34,488 nt of DNA from Hahella sp. HN01 (GTDB lineage Bacteria > Pseudomonadota > Gammaproteobacteria > Pseudomonadales > Oleiphilaceae): the NCBI RefSeq assembly GCF_018986435.1, contig NZ_JAHMIN010000023.1:23603-58090 (forward strand). Reading direction: 5' to 3'. Positions 7,639-16,101 of this stretch are shown here, in pieces. The notes beneath the pieces were generated by a model that saw only the letters and a program-made list of their open reading frames with translations, searched no databases and was not told the DNA's origin. Made by a program: the position numbers and the translations under genes. Each line of letters begins with the position of its first letter. The first letter of the stretch is position 1.

Positions 7639-8996
7639 ACGATCCTATCGCCAGCAACAACGATATTCTCGTCGTCGATGACGACTCCGGGTTACTGCAA
7701 TTGATGTCTATGCGCCTGAAAGCGTTAGGATACGCCTCCCGACTGGTGGAAAGCGGCGAGGAAGCATTGCGGGAAATTCGCCGCAAGCAACCGATACTGG
7801 TGATCTCCGACCTGAAAATGGACGGTATGGACGGCATTCAGCTGCTGGAGCATATCCAACGGGACTGGCCTGGAACCCCGGTCATCATGCTGACCGCCCA
7901 CGGCTCGATTTCAGAGGCCGTAGTGGCCACCCAAAAAGGCGCCTTCGCTTTCCTCACTAAACCCGTGGACCGAGAAGAGCTGCGCACCACCATCGAAAAA
8001 GCCCTGGTTGGCCACTCCGCCAACGAAAGCGCCGCCAATGTATTTCAATCCATCGTCACCCGCAGCGCCAAGCTCTACCAGCTACTGGAGCAGGCGAAAA
8101 TGGTGGCGCAAAGCGACGTTAACGTCTTGATTCAAGGCGAAAGCGGCACCGGTAAAGAAGTGCTTGCGCAAGCGATTCATGACGCCAGCCCGCGCCGGGA
8201 CAAGCCATTCATACCGATCAACTGCGGAGCCATTCCGGATGAGTTGATGGAATCCGAACTCTTCGGCCATAAAAAAGGCTCTTTCACCGGGGCCGTTCGC
8301 GATCATGTGGGTCTGTTTGAAACCGCTGACGGCGGCACCGTATTCCTTGATGAGATTGGCGACATGCCTATGCATCTGCAGGTCAAACTGCTGCGGGTGC
8401 TGCAGGAGCGCAAAATCAAGCCTATCGGCTCCACCACCTATATCGACGTGGACATTCGCATCGTTTCCGCCACCCACAAAGACCTGCTCAACATGATCGA
8501 AGAGCAGACATTCCGCGAGGATCTGTACTACCGGCTCAACGTCGTCAATCTGGTGCTGCCGCCTTTGCGCGAGCGCCGTGAGGACATTCCTCTGCTGCTG
8601 AACCATTTTATGGAGCGCGTGGCCCAGCGCTACGGCCAGAGCTGCAAGCGCATTGCGCCGGACGCTCTGGACGCCCTGATTTCCTACTCCTGGCCGGGCA
8701 ATATCCGCGAATTGATCAACCTGAGCGAGAAATGTCACGCCCTTAATGCCGGCGCCGTTATTTCCCGCCAGTTGATCGAGCAGGCGTTGCCCCGCTTTCA
8801 GCGCGAGCAGAATCAGGAGGTGACGCTGTCCGAGGCCAAGCGAATCTTTGAGAAAGAGTACGTGGAAAAGCTGCTGAGCATGACCAACGGCAACATCCCG
8901 GAAGCCGCCCGCATGGCGGACCGTAATCGCTCAGATTTTTACAAAATCGTGAAAAAGCATGGTATTGATCCCGAACTGTACAAAGTGGGTCAATAA
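7635..8996 (+). CDS. glrR: Sigma-54-dependent response regulator GlrR (QseF)
   Basis: This is a 453-residue NtrC-type activator. The receiver has VVDDD (13-17), phospho-acceptor Asp59 in ISDLKMDG, and Lys109 in TKPVD. The AAA+ domain has Walker A GESGTGKE (168-175), the sigma-54 loop as GSFTGA (215-220) rather than the commoner GAFTGA, and Walker [10 protein letters not shown] (233-241). WPGNIREL appears near 353-360. The C-terminal FIS-type helix-turn-helix ([27 protein letters not shown]) closely resembles that of E. coli GlrR. It should drive sigma-54 promoters when phosphorylated by GlrK; in enterobacteria targets include the sRNA glmY, which is not visible here. The ATG overlaps the qseG stop (ATGA). 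Confidence 0.93.
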   Translation: MNDPIASNNDILVVDDDSGLLQLMSMRLKALGYASRLVESGEEALREIRRKQPILVISDLKMDGMDGIQLLEHIQRDWPGTPVIMLTAHGSISEAVVATQKGAFAFLTKPVDREELRTTIEKALVGHSANESAANVFQSIVTRSAKLYQLLEQAKMVAQSDVNVLIQGESGTGKEVLAQAIHDASPRRDKPFIPINCGAIPDELMESELFGHKKGSFTGAVRDHVGLFETADGGTVFLDEIGDMPMHLQVKLLRVLQERKIKPIGSTTYIDVDIRIVSATHKDLLNMIEEQTFREDLYYRLNVVNLVLPPLRERREDIPLLLNHFMERVAQRYGQSCKRIAPDALDALISYSWPGNIRELINLSEKCHALNAGAVISRQLIEQALPRFQREQNQEVTLSEAKRIFEKEYVEKLLSMTNGNIPEAARMADRNRSDFYKIVKKHGIDPELYKVGQ

Positions 8997-9037
8997 ACCT
9001 CACCGCCTGGAGCAGCCTACCTCCCTTCCGGTATCCC

Positions 9038-9060
9038 AGGGGCGTCCGTTGACGTCCCCT
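9038..9060 (+). terminator. Weak hairpin after glrR
   Basis: GGGGCGTC (9039-9046) pairs with GACGTCCCC (9051-9059), apart from one bulged base, leaving a 4-base loop 42 bases after the glrR stop. The following bases are not T-rich, so this is at best a weak or Rho-assisted terminator. Confidence 0.3.
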
Positions 9061-9216
9061 CATTCGTAAAACATTGAAACAGTTCGTACCTGCGGGCTTC
9101 GTCGCCAAAACCCTTTGCTATACTGAAATTCATCAAGAGATTTAGGGTCTGTTGACGTTTCGGCGTCGTCACTGCTGCGCTTGGGAAACCGTCAATCAAG
9201 GCGTGAGGAACGAAGT

Positions 9217-9978
9217 TTGGTAATTCCAAATGAGCGACGTGTAATCAGGGGCCGCATCGACCCAACCCGAGCCGCTATATCCCCCGGTTGTCTCTGCCGA
9301 GCGTTGGCGCTGACATTCGCCCTGGCGAGTCCGATGGTCGCGGCGCAAACGCTTCATTTCCTGGCTTTGAGCGATAATGACGTTCCTGTGGCGGACGCGG
9401 TCATCAGCCTGCCTGCAGACCAAAGGTCGTCCCCCGCCCCGGCTTATGATGGAGCCCCCGCCATCATGGATCAGGTGAAGAAGCAGTTTCGGCCCAGAAT
9501 TCTGGCCGTGGCGGCCGGCGCGCAAGTAGCGTTTCCCAACAGTGATAACGTTCGCCATCATGTCTACTCCTTCTCTCCCGCCAAGGTGTTTGAACTGAAG
9601 CTTTACAGCGGTCAGCCGGAAGCTCCTCTGCTGTTTCAGCAGCCCGGCGTCGTGGTGCTGGGGTGCAACATCCACGACAGTATGCTTGGCTATATCTATG
9701 TCGCGGAGACGCCCTACTTCTCCCAGACCGACGCATCCGGCAAAGCAACGTTGACCTTTCCGGACGCCAAGCCCGCGCCACAAGACATTTTGGTCTGGAG
9801 TCCCGAACTTTCCATTGATTCTCAAACCATATTGCGACTGTCTTTATCTGAGCTCCCTACCAGCGCCGCGGATCGCGACGCTTACATTATCCGACTGAAC
9901 ATGCAGGGAAATGGCGTGGAACGCACGCAGGGCAAGTCCGGCTTCGGCGGCAAATTCCGCAAGCAACAGCATGAATAG
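9217..9978 (+). CDS. Exported cupredoxin-like protein ('methylamine utilization protein' family)
   Basis: This is a protein of about 253 residues with an export signal (ALALTFALASPMVAA). The mature domain resembles a blue-copper fold. The putative copper ligands are in NVRHHVYSF (His) and in the later LGCNIHDSMLGYIYV, which gives Cys-x2-His-x2-Met, the type 1 copper pattern. Such proteins are often annotated as methylamine utilization proteins, but no amine dehydrogenase genes lie nearby, so that role is unsupported. The start is unclear: there is no ATG before the signal peptide. TTG at 9217 is chosen because GAGGA lies seven bases before it; TTG at 9181 is an alternative. The stop overlaps the next gene by 8 bases. 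Confidence 0.78.
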   Translation: MVIPNERRVIRGRIDPTRAAISPGCLCRALALTFALASPMVAAQTLHFLALSDNDVPVADAVISLPADQRSSPAPAYDGAPAIMDQVKKQFRPRILAVAAGAQVAFPNSDNVRHHVYSFSPAKVFELKLYSGQPEAPLLFQQPGVVVLGCNIHDSMLGYIYVAETPYFSQTDASGKATLTFPDAKPAPQDILVWSPELSIDSQTILRLSLSELPTSAADRDAYIIRLNMQGNGVERTQGKSGFGGKFRKQQHE

Positions 9979-12322
9979 TCTGCGTAACCAGATACTTCTG
10001 CTCTCCGTCAGCTTAGTCTGCGTGGCGTCGCTCACTATCCTGGGCGCTTATTGGATATCTATCGGCCACTACACCAGCGACCGCATCAATCAGGATTTCA
10101 GCGGCGCCGCCAAGGTGTTTGGACAACTTCTTGAATCCCGGGAAGTGCAGCTGACCACCACCGCCGAGGTGCTCACCTCGGATTTTGGTTTTAAACAAGC
10201 CGTGGCCACCCGGGACACGCAAACCATCCAGAGCGTACTCAACAATCACAGCGAGCGCATCAGCGCCGACCTGATGCTGCTGCTTGATCTGAGCGGGACC
10301 CTGCAGGCGTCCACTCAGGATTCGCCATCTCCTATCGCCAAATTCGCCCATCAGGATCTGCTGCGACAAGCTTTAACTCACAGCGGCGCGGCGGCCTTTG
10401 TCGCCTACCAGGGAGAGCTGTACCAGATGATCATTCTGCCGGTCTACGCGCCGGCGCCAATCGGGTTCGCCGCCATTGGCTTCCGTTTGGACAGCGAACT
10501 GGCGGAAGAGTTGCGACAGATCACCAATGTGCACATTTCCTTTGTGTGGCGCGATCAAGGCGCCGCCAAGGTGGTGTCCACTCTGTCGCGTGATCAACTG
10601 GAAGAAGCGCTGCGCGCTCCGGAAACCATCCCTGACACGCTATTGTCCCTGATCCAGCAAAAGCAAACCTTCAGCAGTAAACGTCGTCCGCTGTCGGGGA
10701 TGGGCGACAGCGCCATCGAAGCCGTACTGACCGTGCCCTTACACAACGCTTTTGCAGAGTTCTCGATACTGCGTGATCGCATCCTGTTGATATCCGCATT
10801 GACGTTCCTGCTGTCCATCGCCGGCAGCATGGTGCTGTCACACAACCTGACCAAGCCGCTTGGCCGCATGGTGAAAATCGCCAGCGACCTGTCTCGCGGC
10901 CAATATCGCAATCTCACGCCCATATCCATCGCCACCAGTGAAATCAAAACCCTGTTCCAGGCCTTCATCAAGATGGGATCGGATATCGAAGAGCGGGAAT
11001 ACAAAATTACCTATCAGGCCACCCACGACGGCCTCACCGGTTTGTTCAACCGCAACAAAGTGATCGCGGAAGTCGAAGACGCCCTCAGGCGGCACAACGC
11101 CCCTTTCCTGATTATCAGCCTGAACATCAACGGCTTTAAAAACATCAACGACACCTTTGGTCCGAAAGTCGGCGACGACTGCCTGCGCGCGGTAGGCCAA
11201 AGACTGGTCGAGTTCATTCCCAAAAACCCTATCTGCGCGCGCCTGGGCGCCGATGAGTTTTTGTGCCTGGTGGACGTCTTTGGCAACGAGAACGCCCGCA
11301 CCATCTGCGATAAGTTGCTGGCCCATCTGGCCCGTCCGTTTAAGGTGGATGACTTACGTCTGGCCCTGTCATTCAGCATTGGAGTGGCCCAATACCCCGA
11401 GCATGCCGCGGCGGCCGAGGAACTGTTGCGTCGCGCCAGCATCGCTCTGGACAAAGCCCGCAGCGAACGTTGCGCCCTGCGCTTTTATGAGTCAGGCGAA
11501 GACGAAGCCCACCTGCGCAGACTGCAACTACTGCAAGACCTGAAGCTCGCCATTGCAGAGGACGACGGCCAGCTTTGCATGTATTACCAGCCCAAGATGC
11601 ACCTTGCCTCTGGCCGGATCGACAAATGCGAAGCGCTGATTCGCTGGAGCCATCCCGAGCAAGGCTTTATTCCCCCGGATATCTTCGTGGAGCTGGCGGA
11701 GCAGGCCGGGCTTATCGCGTCCCTCACCGACTGGGTGACGCGCACCGTCATCAATCAGGTGGCCGAATGGCGTGACCAGGGCATCGATTTACAAGCGGCG
11801 ATCAACCTGTCAGCCCAGGACTTGGAGCGCGATGAGTTACTGGACAACGTGCTGAGCCAACTGGAAACGTTGAAGCTGCCCACCCGCGCAGTCTCCTTTG
11901 AGCTGACCGAAAGAGACATGATGAGCGACGCGGACCACGCTATCGCGCTCATGCAACGTTTCCGTCAGCGCGGATTCACCCTGTCCGTAGACGACTATGG
12001 CATTGGCTATTCTTCCCTTTCCAAACTGAAGCAAATGCCGGTGTCGGAGATCAAAATTGATAAAAGCTTCGTAATACCTCTGGAACAATCCGCCAGCGAC
12101 AAGATTATCGTCCGCTCCACGATTGAGCTGGGACATAGCTTTAACCTCAAAGTCATTGCAGAAGGCGTTGAAACTCAACGCAGTATGGATTTGCTGGCGG
12201 AAATGGGGTGCGACTATATTCAAGGTTACTTTCTATCCAAACCCATGCCTGCAAAGGAACTGGCTCCATGGCTACGACAACGCGCGCAGCAACTTCCCAC
12301 TCAAGCTTTCGGCAAGGTCTAA
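9971..12322 (+). CDS. Membrane GGDEF/EAL protein, probable c-di-GMP phosphodiesterase
   Basis: This is a 783-residue protein. Helix 1 (about 5-27), a periplasmic Cache-like sensor region (about 30-270), helix 2 and a HAMP region come first, then GGDEF and EAL domains. The GGDEF signature is degenerate (RLGADEF, with Ala for the second Gly), so cyclase activity is doubtful. The EAL domain looks complete: EALIRW, NLSAQDL, ELTERD, VDDYGIGYSS, KIDKSF, VIAEGVET and QGYFLSKP are all present. It should therefore hydrolyse c-di-GMP, with the GADEF domain possibly binding GTP as regulator. The ATG at 9971 overlaps the cupredoxin gene, which implies coupled translation and possibly a shared signal. Confidence 0.9.
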   Translation: MNSLRNQILLLSVSLVCVASLTILGAYWISIGHYTSDRINQDFSGAAKVFGQLLESREVQLTTTAEVLTSDFGFKQAVATRDTQTIQSVLNNHSERISADLMLLLDLSGTLQASTQDSPSPIAKFAHQDLLRQALTHSGAAAFVAYQGELYQMIILPVYAPAPIGFAAIGFRLDSELAEELRQITNVHISFVWRDQGAAKVVSTLSRDQLEEALRAPETIPDTLLSLIQQKQTFSSKRRPLSGMGDSAIEAVLTVPLHNAFAEFSILRDRILLISALTFLLSIAGSMVLSHNLTKPLGRMVKIASDLSRGQYRNLTPISIATSEIKTLFQAFIKMGSDIEEREYKITYQATHDGLTGLFNRNKVIAEVEDALRRHNAPFLIISLNINGFKNINDTFGPKVGDDCLRAVGQRLVEFIPKNPICARLGADEFLCLVDVFGNENARTICDKLLAHLARPFKVDDLRLALSFSIGVAQYPEHAAAAEELLRRASIALDKARSERCALRFYESGEDEAHLRRLQLLQDLKLAIAEDDGQLCMYYQPKMHLASGRIDKCEALIRWSHPEQGFIPPDIFVELAEQAGLIASLTDWVTRTVINQVAEWRDQGIDLQAAINLSAQDLERDELLDNVLSQLETLKLPTRAVSFELTERDMMSDADHAIALMQRFRQRGFTLSVDDYGIGYSSLSKLKQMPVSEIKIDKSFVIPLEQSASDKIIVRSTIELGHSFNLKVIAEGVETQRSMDLLAEMGCDYIQGYFLSKPMPAKELAPWLRQRAQQLPTQAFGKV

Positions 12323-13203
12323 GTCGTATTTTTCATCGATGGCTTTTCTCTCCTGGTGCACTAATTCGGATCTGCACGTTAATCATCACCGCAATTGCAA
12401 TGCTTCCCATCGCCCACGCCGGAGAAGGCAAAATTCTGGCGGCCCCGGGCGTCACGCAGATCGAAGGCAGCGCTGGCGGCGGCCTGACGCCCTGGGCGGT
12501 GTTGGCGGGCTACGCCTCGCGGGACGACATCGCCGGCAGCGTCTTCAGCTCTCGCGTCGGCGTCGACGATTACCGCCTGGATGTCTGGGGTGGCGCGCTG
12601 AACTTCTATGACCGGGTCGAGATCAGCGTCGCGCATCAGAAGTTTGACCTGAAACAGGCCGGCGCGGAGATACGCCAGGACATTTATGGTGCCAAAGTGC
12701 GCCTTTACGGCGACCTCATATACAGCGAATGGCCCCAGGTCAGCACAGGCGTTCAGTACAAACGCCTGCAGGACACGGCGATCGCCAAGGCGGTCGGCGC
12801 CGCGGATGAGGAACATGGAACGGACTTTTATCTAACCGCCAGCAAACTGCATCTTGGCGCTGTCGGCGGATACAACCTGCTATGGAGCATCGGCGTGAGG
12901 GCCACCAAAGCCAATCAACTGGGCCTGCTCGGGTTTGGCGGCGACAAGCGCGACCGCTACAGCGCCCAAGTGGAAGCCGCCCTAGCCGTCCTGCTTAACG
13001 CCCATGTCGCAGTCGGGGCGGAGTACCGCCAAAAGCCCGATAACTTGGGATTCGCTGAAGAGGAAGACTGGAGCGATGTTTTTATCGCGTATTTTCCCAA
13101 CAAGCACGTGAACATCACTCTGGCCTGGGTGGATTTGGGCGACATCGCCGGCCAGGATAACCAGCGGGGCGCTTATTTATCCCTGACCGGCTATCTATGG
13201 TGA
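12268..13203 (+). CDS. DUF3034-family outer-membrane-like protein
   Basis: This is a protein of 311 residues. A basic N-terminus leads to a signal helix (about 29-51, ending IAHA), so the mature protein starts near GEGKILAAPGV. The rest alternates short amphipathic strands with aromatic girdle residues and ends in a strand-like YLSLTGYLW, as in outer-membrane beta-barrels. The sequence style (GGGLTPWAVLAGY, DDYRLDVWGGALNFYDRVEIS) matches DUF3034, a family without assigned function. The start at 12268 is supported by AAGGAA eight bases upstream. It overlaps the end of the GGDEF/EAL gene by 55 bases in another frame, so co-transcription is near certain. Confidence 0.8.
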   Translation: MATTTRAATSHSSFRQGLSRIFHRWLFSPGALIRICTLIITAIAMLPIAHAGEGKILAAPGVTQIEGSAGGGLTPWAVLAGYASRDDIAGSVFSSRVGVDDYRLDVWGGALNFYDRVEISVAHQKFDLKQAGAEIRQDIYGAKVRLYGDLIYSEWPQVSTGVQYKRLQDTAIAKAVGAADEEHGTDFYLTASKLHLGAVGGYNLLWSIGVRATKANQLGLLGFGGDKRDRYSAQVEAALAVLLNAHVAVGAEYRQKPDNLGFAEEEDWSDVFIAYFPNKHVNITLAWVDLGDIAGQDNQRGAYLSLTGYLW

Positions 13204-13238
13204 GCCTCCTATTGACTCTCAGCGTGCGGAGAACACAG

Positions 13239-13709
13239 ATGACGCAAGCCAACTCTCAAGCAAGTTCGATACTCCGTGATGCGACAAAAGCCATCGCTAT
13301 CACACTCACCGCGGCGACGTTACACCTGACCGGCTGCGCAGGCGTCACTCAGGATGCCTCTTTATATCGCGCACTGGGCGGCGAACAAGGAATCGCTCGT
13401 TTGGTTGACCGCTTCGTGGAGGAAATCAGCTACTCCGAAGATATCGCGCCCTTCTTCGCCGACACAGACCCCGACCGCTTCAGAGAAAAACTATCTGAAC
13501 AACTCTGCAATATCAGCGGAGGTCCCTGCGAATATACCGGCGACAGCATGCGCGACAGCCACTCCGGGATGTCGATTTCCGAAGCGGACTTCAACAAAAC
13601 CGTAGACTTGCTGATCAACGTCATGAACAAGGAAGGCGTGCCTTATCCCACGCAAAATCGATTGTTGAAGCGCCTCGCGCCAATGAGGAAGGACATTATT
13701 TATCTGTGA
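13239..13709 (+). CDS. Lipoprotein truncated hemoglobin (group I type)
   Basis: This is a 156-residue protein with an N-terminal hydrophobic stretch and lipobox HLTGC. A truncated-globin domain starting SLYRALGGEQGIARLVDRFVEEI follows. The proximal heme ligand is probably the His in MRDSHSGMSI. GGP in CNISGGPCEYTG matches the family's E-helix region. The residue expected to be Tyr at B10 (usually FY) appears as Val in RFVEEI. Two cysteines flank NISGGP and could form a disulfide after export. Most truncated globins are cytosolic, so a membrane-anchored extracytoplasmic one is notable. The ATG at 13239 has GGAGAA six bases upstream. It is the last gene of the cupredoxin cluster, 35 bases after DUF3034. 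Confidence 0.85.
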   Translation: MTQANSQASSILRDATKAIAITLTAATLHLTGCAGVTQDASLYRALGGEQGIARLVDRFVEEISYSEDIAPFFADTDPDRFREKLSEQLCNISGGPCEYTGDSMRDSHSGMSISEADFNKTVDLLINVMNKEGVPYPTQNRLLKRLAPMRKDIIYL

Positions 13710-13726
13710 TGAACGCGTCTGCAAAA

Positions 13727-13758
13727 TTGCTGTAACCGGCGCGCAATTGCGCTAAAAT
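13727..13758 (+). promoter_or_regulatory. Possible slyD promoter with palindrome
   Basis: TAAAAT (13753-13758) is a good -10 match 27 bases before the slyD ATG. The only -35-like hexamer, TTGCTG (13727-13732), is 20 bases away, which is long. A perfect palindrome GCGCAATTGCGC (13741-13752) fills the spacer and could be an operator or a chance dyad. Confidence 0.3.
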
Positions 13759-13785
13759 CCGGCCAGATTTTTACGGAGACCGATT

Positions 13786-14268
13786 ATGGCGATTAGCAAA
13801 AATAAAGTGGTCCAGTTCCACTACGTCCTGAAAGACCAAGAAGGCAAAGAACTGGAAAACACCTACGAAGACGAAGTCATTACCTACTTGCACGGCTATG
13901 ACAACGTGCTGCAAGGCTTAGAGGAAGCGCTGGAAGGCAAAGACGCCGGCAACAAGTTCGAAATCACCCTGCCCCCGGAAAAAGCCTTCGGTCTGCGTCA
14001 GGAAGACAGCATCAAGCGTATTTCCAAAAAGTATCTGAAGCATGCGGGCCGTTATCAGGTTGGCGACGCCATCCCGGTTAAATCAGAGCAAGGCGTGCAA
14101 GTGGTCACGGTCATGAAAATCGGCCACTCCATGGTCGACGTCGATATCAACCACCCTTACGCAGGTCAAACGCTGACATTCGCTTTGGAAGTCGTCAGTC
14201 TGCGTGATGCGGAGAAAGAAGAAATTGATCACGGCCACGTACATGGCCCTGGCGGACACCACCACTAA
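13786..14268 (+). CDS. slyD: FKBP-type peptidyl-prolyl isomerase SlyD
   Basis: This is a 160-residue cytosolic prolyl isomerase and chaperone. The N-terminal FKBP part (KNKVVQFHYVLKDQEGKELENT), the flap-insert chaperone domain (about 70-125) and the return FKBP strand (HPYAGQTLTFALEVVSL) follow the SlyD order. The tail HGHVHGPGGHHH is histidine-rich, as in SlyD proteins that bind nickel and feed hydrogenase or urease maturation; it lacks the cysteines of the E. coli tail. GGAG lies eight bases before the ATG. The gene stands alone, with an orphan GspF-type gene convergent to it. Confidence 0.93.
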   Translation: MAISKNKVVQFHYVLKDQEGKELENTYEDEVITYLHGYDNVLQGLEEALEGKDAGNKFEITLPPEKAFGLRQEDSIKRISKKYLKHAGRYQVGDAIPVKSEQGVQVVTVMKIGHSMVDVDINHPYAGQTLTFALEVVSLRDAEKEEIDHGHVHGPGGHHH

Positions 14269-14354
14269 GCGTTGCCCGCTCCAGCCAGCGCTTCCGGCTC
14301 AACATTCACATTCGGATGTAGACCAATGGAGCGCTGGACAGTTTCAGCGTCGCA

Positions 14355-15308
14355 TCAGCCAACGCTAAACGCCATCACCAGCCAAACAATCGTCAGCGGC
14401 GCCAACAACAGCAATGGAGCCACTTTCGACGCATATCGCAGTTGTTCATCGAAAGACTGCCGCACGACTTCAATAATTCCCGGATCCCATAACCGCGCCG
14501 GCTTGCCTTTGCTCTCATCGGGATGCGCAGTGATGCGGGTCTCGCTCAGTACGCCGCTTTCCAGAAACGCCTTCGAAAGATTTTTCCCCTTACCCACAGA
14601 CGCCGCCACGATATGGTATCTCTGACGCAGCCAGTCCACAGGCTCAGATTTCGCGCATACGCCAAGCGTACGCGGCAGATCCATCCCCGCTTGTACGCAT
14701 AACCCCAAATTCAGCAGATACTGATACACGCTGCGCGCCACGACCAGAGACCGAATCTGTGGGAAACGGGAGGCCGCGTTCCAGAAACGCGAATCCGGCT
14801 CCACCCAATTACGCAGGAAAACCGGCGCCAGCCGCACGCCGATAACCAGCCCCGCCACCGCCGCCGAGGCGCAAACACTCATGGAAGTCAGCGTTGTCTG
14901 GGCGCCAAATGCAAAGAAATACAGCAGGTAGGCCAACGTAAAGCAACACAATAACCAAGAACCCGCCAACCAGGCGGATAACTGACGGGATGAGCGCCCA
15001 ATCAGCACGTAATAGTCACACAGGCGGGCGAAGACTTCCGCAATACGCAAAGTGGCGAGACCAAACTGAATAAAGCGCACTTCCCACGGTAAGAACACTC
15101 CACTCTCACGGATAAGCTCCAGCAATGGCTTATCCGCCTCTTGCCTGACGCTCTCCGCCAGTTGATTCAAATTAGCCGTGTAACAGCGAGGCGAAATGTC
15201 GGCGGCGGAGTCGAAAACTCCGGGAAATTTTTCGCCGTTCAGCATTGCCTGTCCCAGATTGGCAAACAGCACAGCCCGATTGGCGGGTAATAATTCTGAA
15301 TATGACAT
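14355..15308 (-). CDS. Orphan GspF/T2SSF-domain membrane protein
   Basis: This 317-residue protein has an N-terminal soluble region, two membrane helices (about 112-135 and 143-162) and a C-terminal type II secretion F-like domain (RSVYQYLLNLGLCVQAGMDLPRTLGVCAKSE). It ends in a final hydrophobic helix (KVAPLLLLAPLTIVWLVMAF). The pattern of Arg, then a Leu-rich helix, then LxxGxxLxxxL is typical of GspF, PilC and TadB platform proteins. No other secretion or pilus gene is in the window, so its machine is unknown. An ATG at 15308 is used. Longer in-frame extensions would run into the upstream terminator, so they are rejected. The ribosome site is poor. Confidence 0.7.
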   Translation of the reverse strand: MSYSELLPANRAVLFANLGQAMLNGEKFPGVFDSAADISPRCYTANLNQLAESVRQEADKPLLELIRESGVFLPWEVRFIQFGLATLRIAEVFARLCDYYVLIGRSSRQLSAWLAGSWLLCCFTLAYLLYFFAFGAQTTLTSMSVCASAAVAGLVIGVRLAPVFLRNWVEPDSRFWNAASRFPQIRSLVVARSVYQYLLNLGLCVQAGMDLPRTLGVCAKSEPVDWLRQRYHIVAASVGKGKNLSKAFLESGVLSETRITAHPDESKGKPARLWDPGIIEVVRQSFDEQLRYASKVAPLLLLAPLTIVWLVMAFSVG

Positions 15309-15367
15309 TGAATGAGTATAGAAAAGGATTCTGCATGGAAATGCAGTTGAGTATAGAGTCGAGAAAG

Positions 15368-15395
15368 AAAAAAGGCACTGTAAAGCGCCTTTTTT
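15368..15395 (-). terminator. Intrinsic terminator after maoP (bidirectional form)
   Basis: AAAAAAGGC (15368-15376) and GCCTTTTTT (15387-15395) form a 9-bp stem ending in a T-tract on either strand. An inner C-G pair (15378 with 15385) is possible. It starts 12 bases beyond the maoP stop and separates maoP from the GspF-type gene. Confidence 0.85.
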
Positions 15396-15407
15396 CAAGA
15401 GTGAGCG

Positions 15408-15749
15408 TCAATCGGTTTCGACGTCGGTAAAGTCGCCGCCCTCGGACATAGCGAACGCCATGCCGGTGGTGTAGGACACGCGTTTGGTGCTGATATGCTT
15501 GAGATACTTGATCCACACCTTTTCAATGTCCGTCCCAGGCGCTCTTTCACCTCTCAACACTGTCAGAAGTTGTTCTTCCGCCGGTGTCGCAGGCTTGCGA
15601 TTGCCGTTTGTGAGCTCTTGCAATGCATACCCGGAACGCTCCAGCAAATCCGCTTCTTTCTTGGAAAAGAAACCAGACCGGCTGAATCCTCTGGGAAAGT
15701 GCTTCGTATCGTAAAACACTTTACTGCTTGCAAAATCTTTTTGGTTCAT
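15408..15749 (-). CDS. maoP: DUF413 protein, MaoP (YifE)-like
   Basis: This is a small 113-residue cytosolic protein. FYDTKHFPRGFSRSGFFSKKEADLLERSGYALQEL near the N-terminus and RGERAPGTDIEKVWIKYLKHI in the middle closely follow E. coli YifE/MaoP (DNKHYPRGFSRHG..., RGEREPVTEAERVWSKYM). The acidic tail DFTDVETD also matches. In E. coli MaoP acts with the DNA site maoS in organising the Ori macrodomain. The same role here is inferred from homology; no maoS-like site is recognised. GAAGGGG lies seven bases before the ATG, and the gene is monocistronic with its own terminator. Confidence 0.9.
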   Translation of the reverse strand: MNQKDFASSKVFYDTKHFPRGFSRSGFFSKKEADLLERSGYALQELTNGNRKPATPAEEQLLTVLRGERAPGTDIEKVWIKYLKHISTKRVSYTTGMAFAMSEGGDFTDVETD

Positions 15750-16101
15750 AAATCAACCCCTTCCGCAAGAAGCATAAAACCAAAACCCGGATACTAAGCT
15801 AAACCGCTTGTTTCCCGGCGATTACTGTAAGGATAGTCCATATTGTTGGGCGCGATTATCTGCAAACAATGCTCTGAGTACAACCAAAAATTGCGCTTAT
15901 AGGAAAAAAGTCTTGATTTTTTATTTTCTTTCTGTAACCAGACGCCGAAAAGCGCCTAAATAACTGGGCTGCGAGGAAATTTCGGAATTGGTTAAAATTC
16001 AGAAATAATCAGAATTAAATCGCCGTTAGAGCCAAATGCGCTAACTTTGAAACGAATGGATATATGAGCGGATAGATATAACTAATGAAAAGTGTGCGCT
16101 T
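15750..16101. other. AT-rich intergenic region upstream of maoP
   Basis: This 352-base stretch lies between the maoP start and the end of the SUF regulator gene, both on the minus strand. It is AT-rich around 15890-16080 and should hold the maoP promoter and the regulator's transcription end. I see no coding frame, no clear -35/-10 pair and no well-formed terminator hairpin. Confidence 0.5.

Noticed and set aside
9217-9978. Methylamine utilisation as the role of the cupredoxin-like protein
   Set aside because: No amine dehydrogenase or mau gene is in the window; only the copper-fold similarity is supported.
14285-14338. CCAGCGCT / AGCGCTGG inverted repeat after slyD as a terminator
   Set aside because: The loop is nearly 40 bases and no T-tract follows on either strand.
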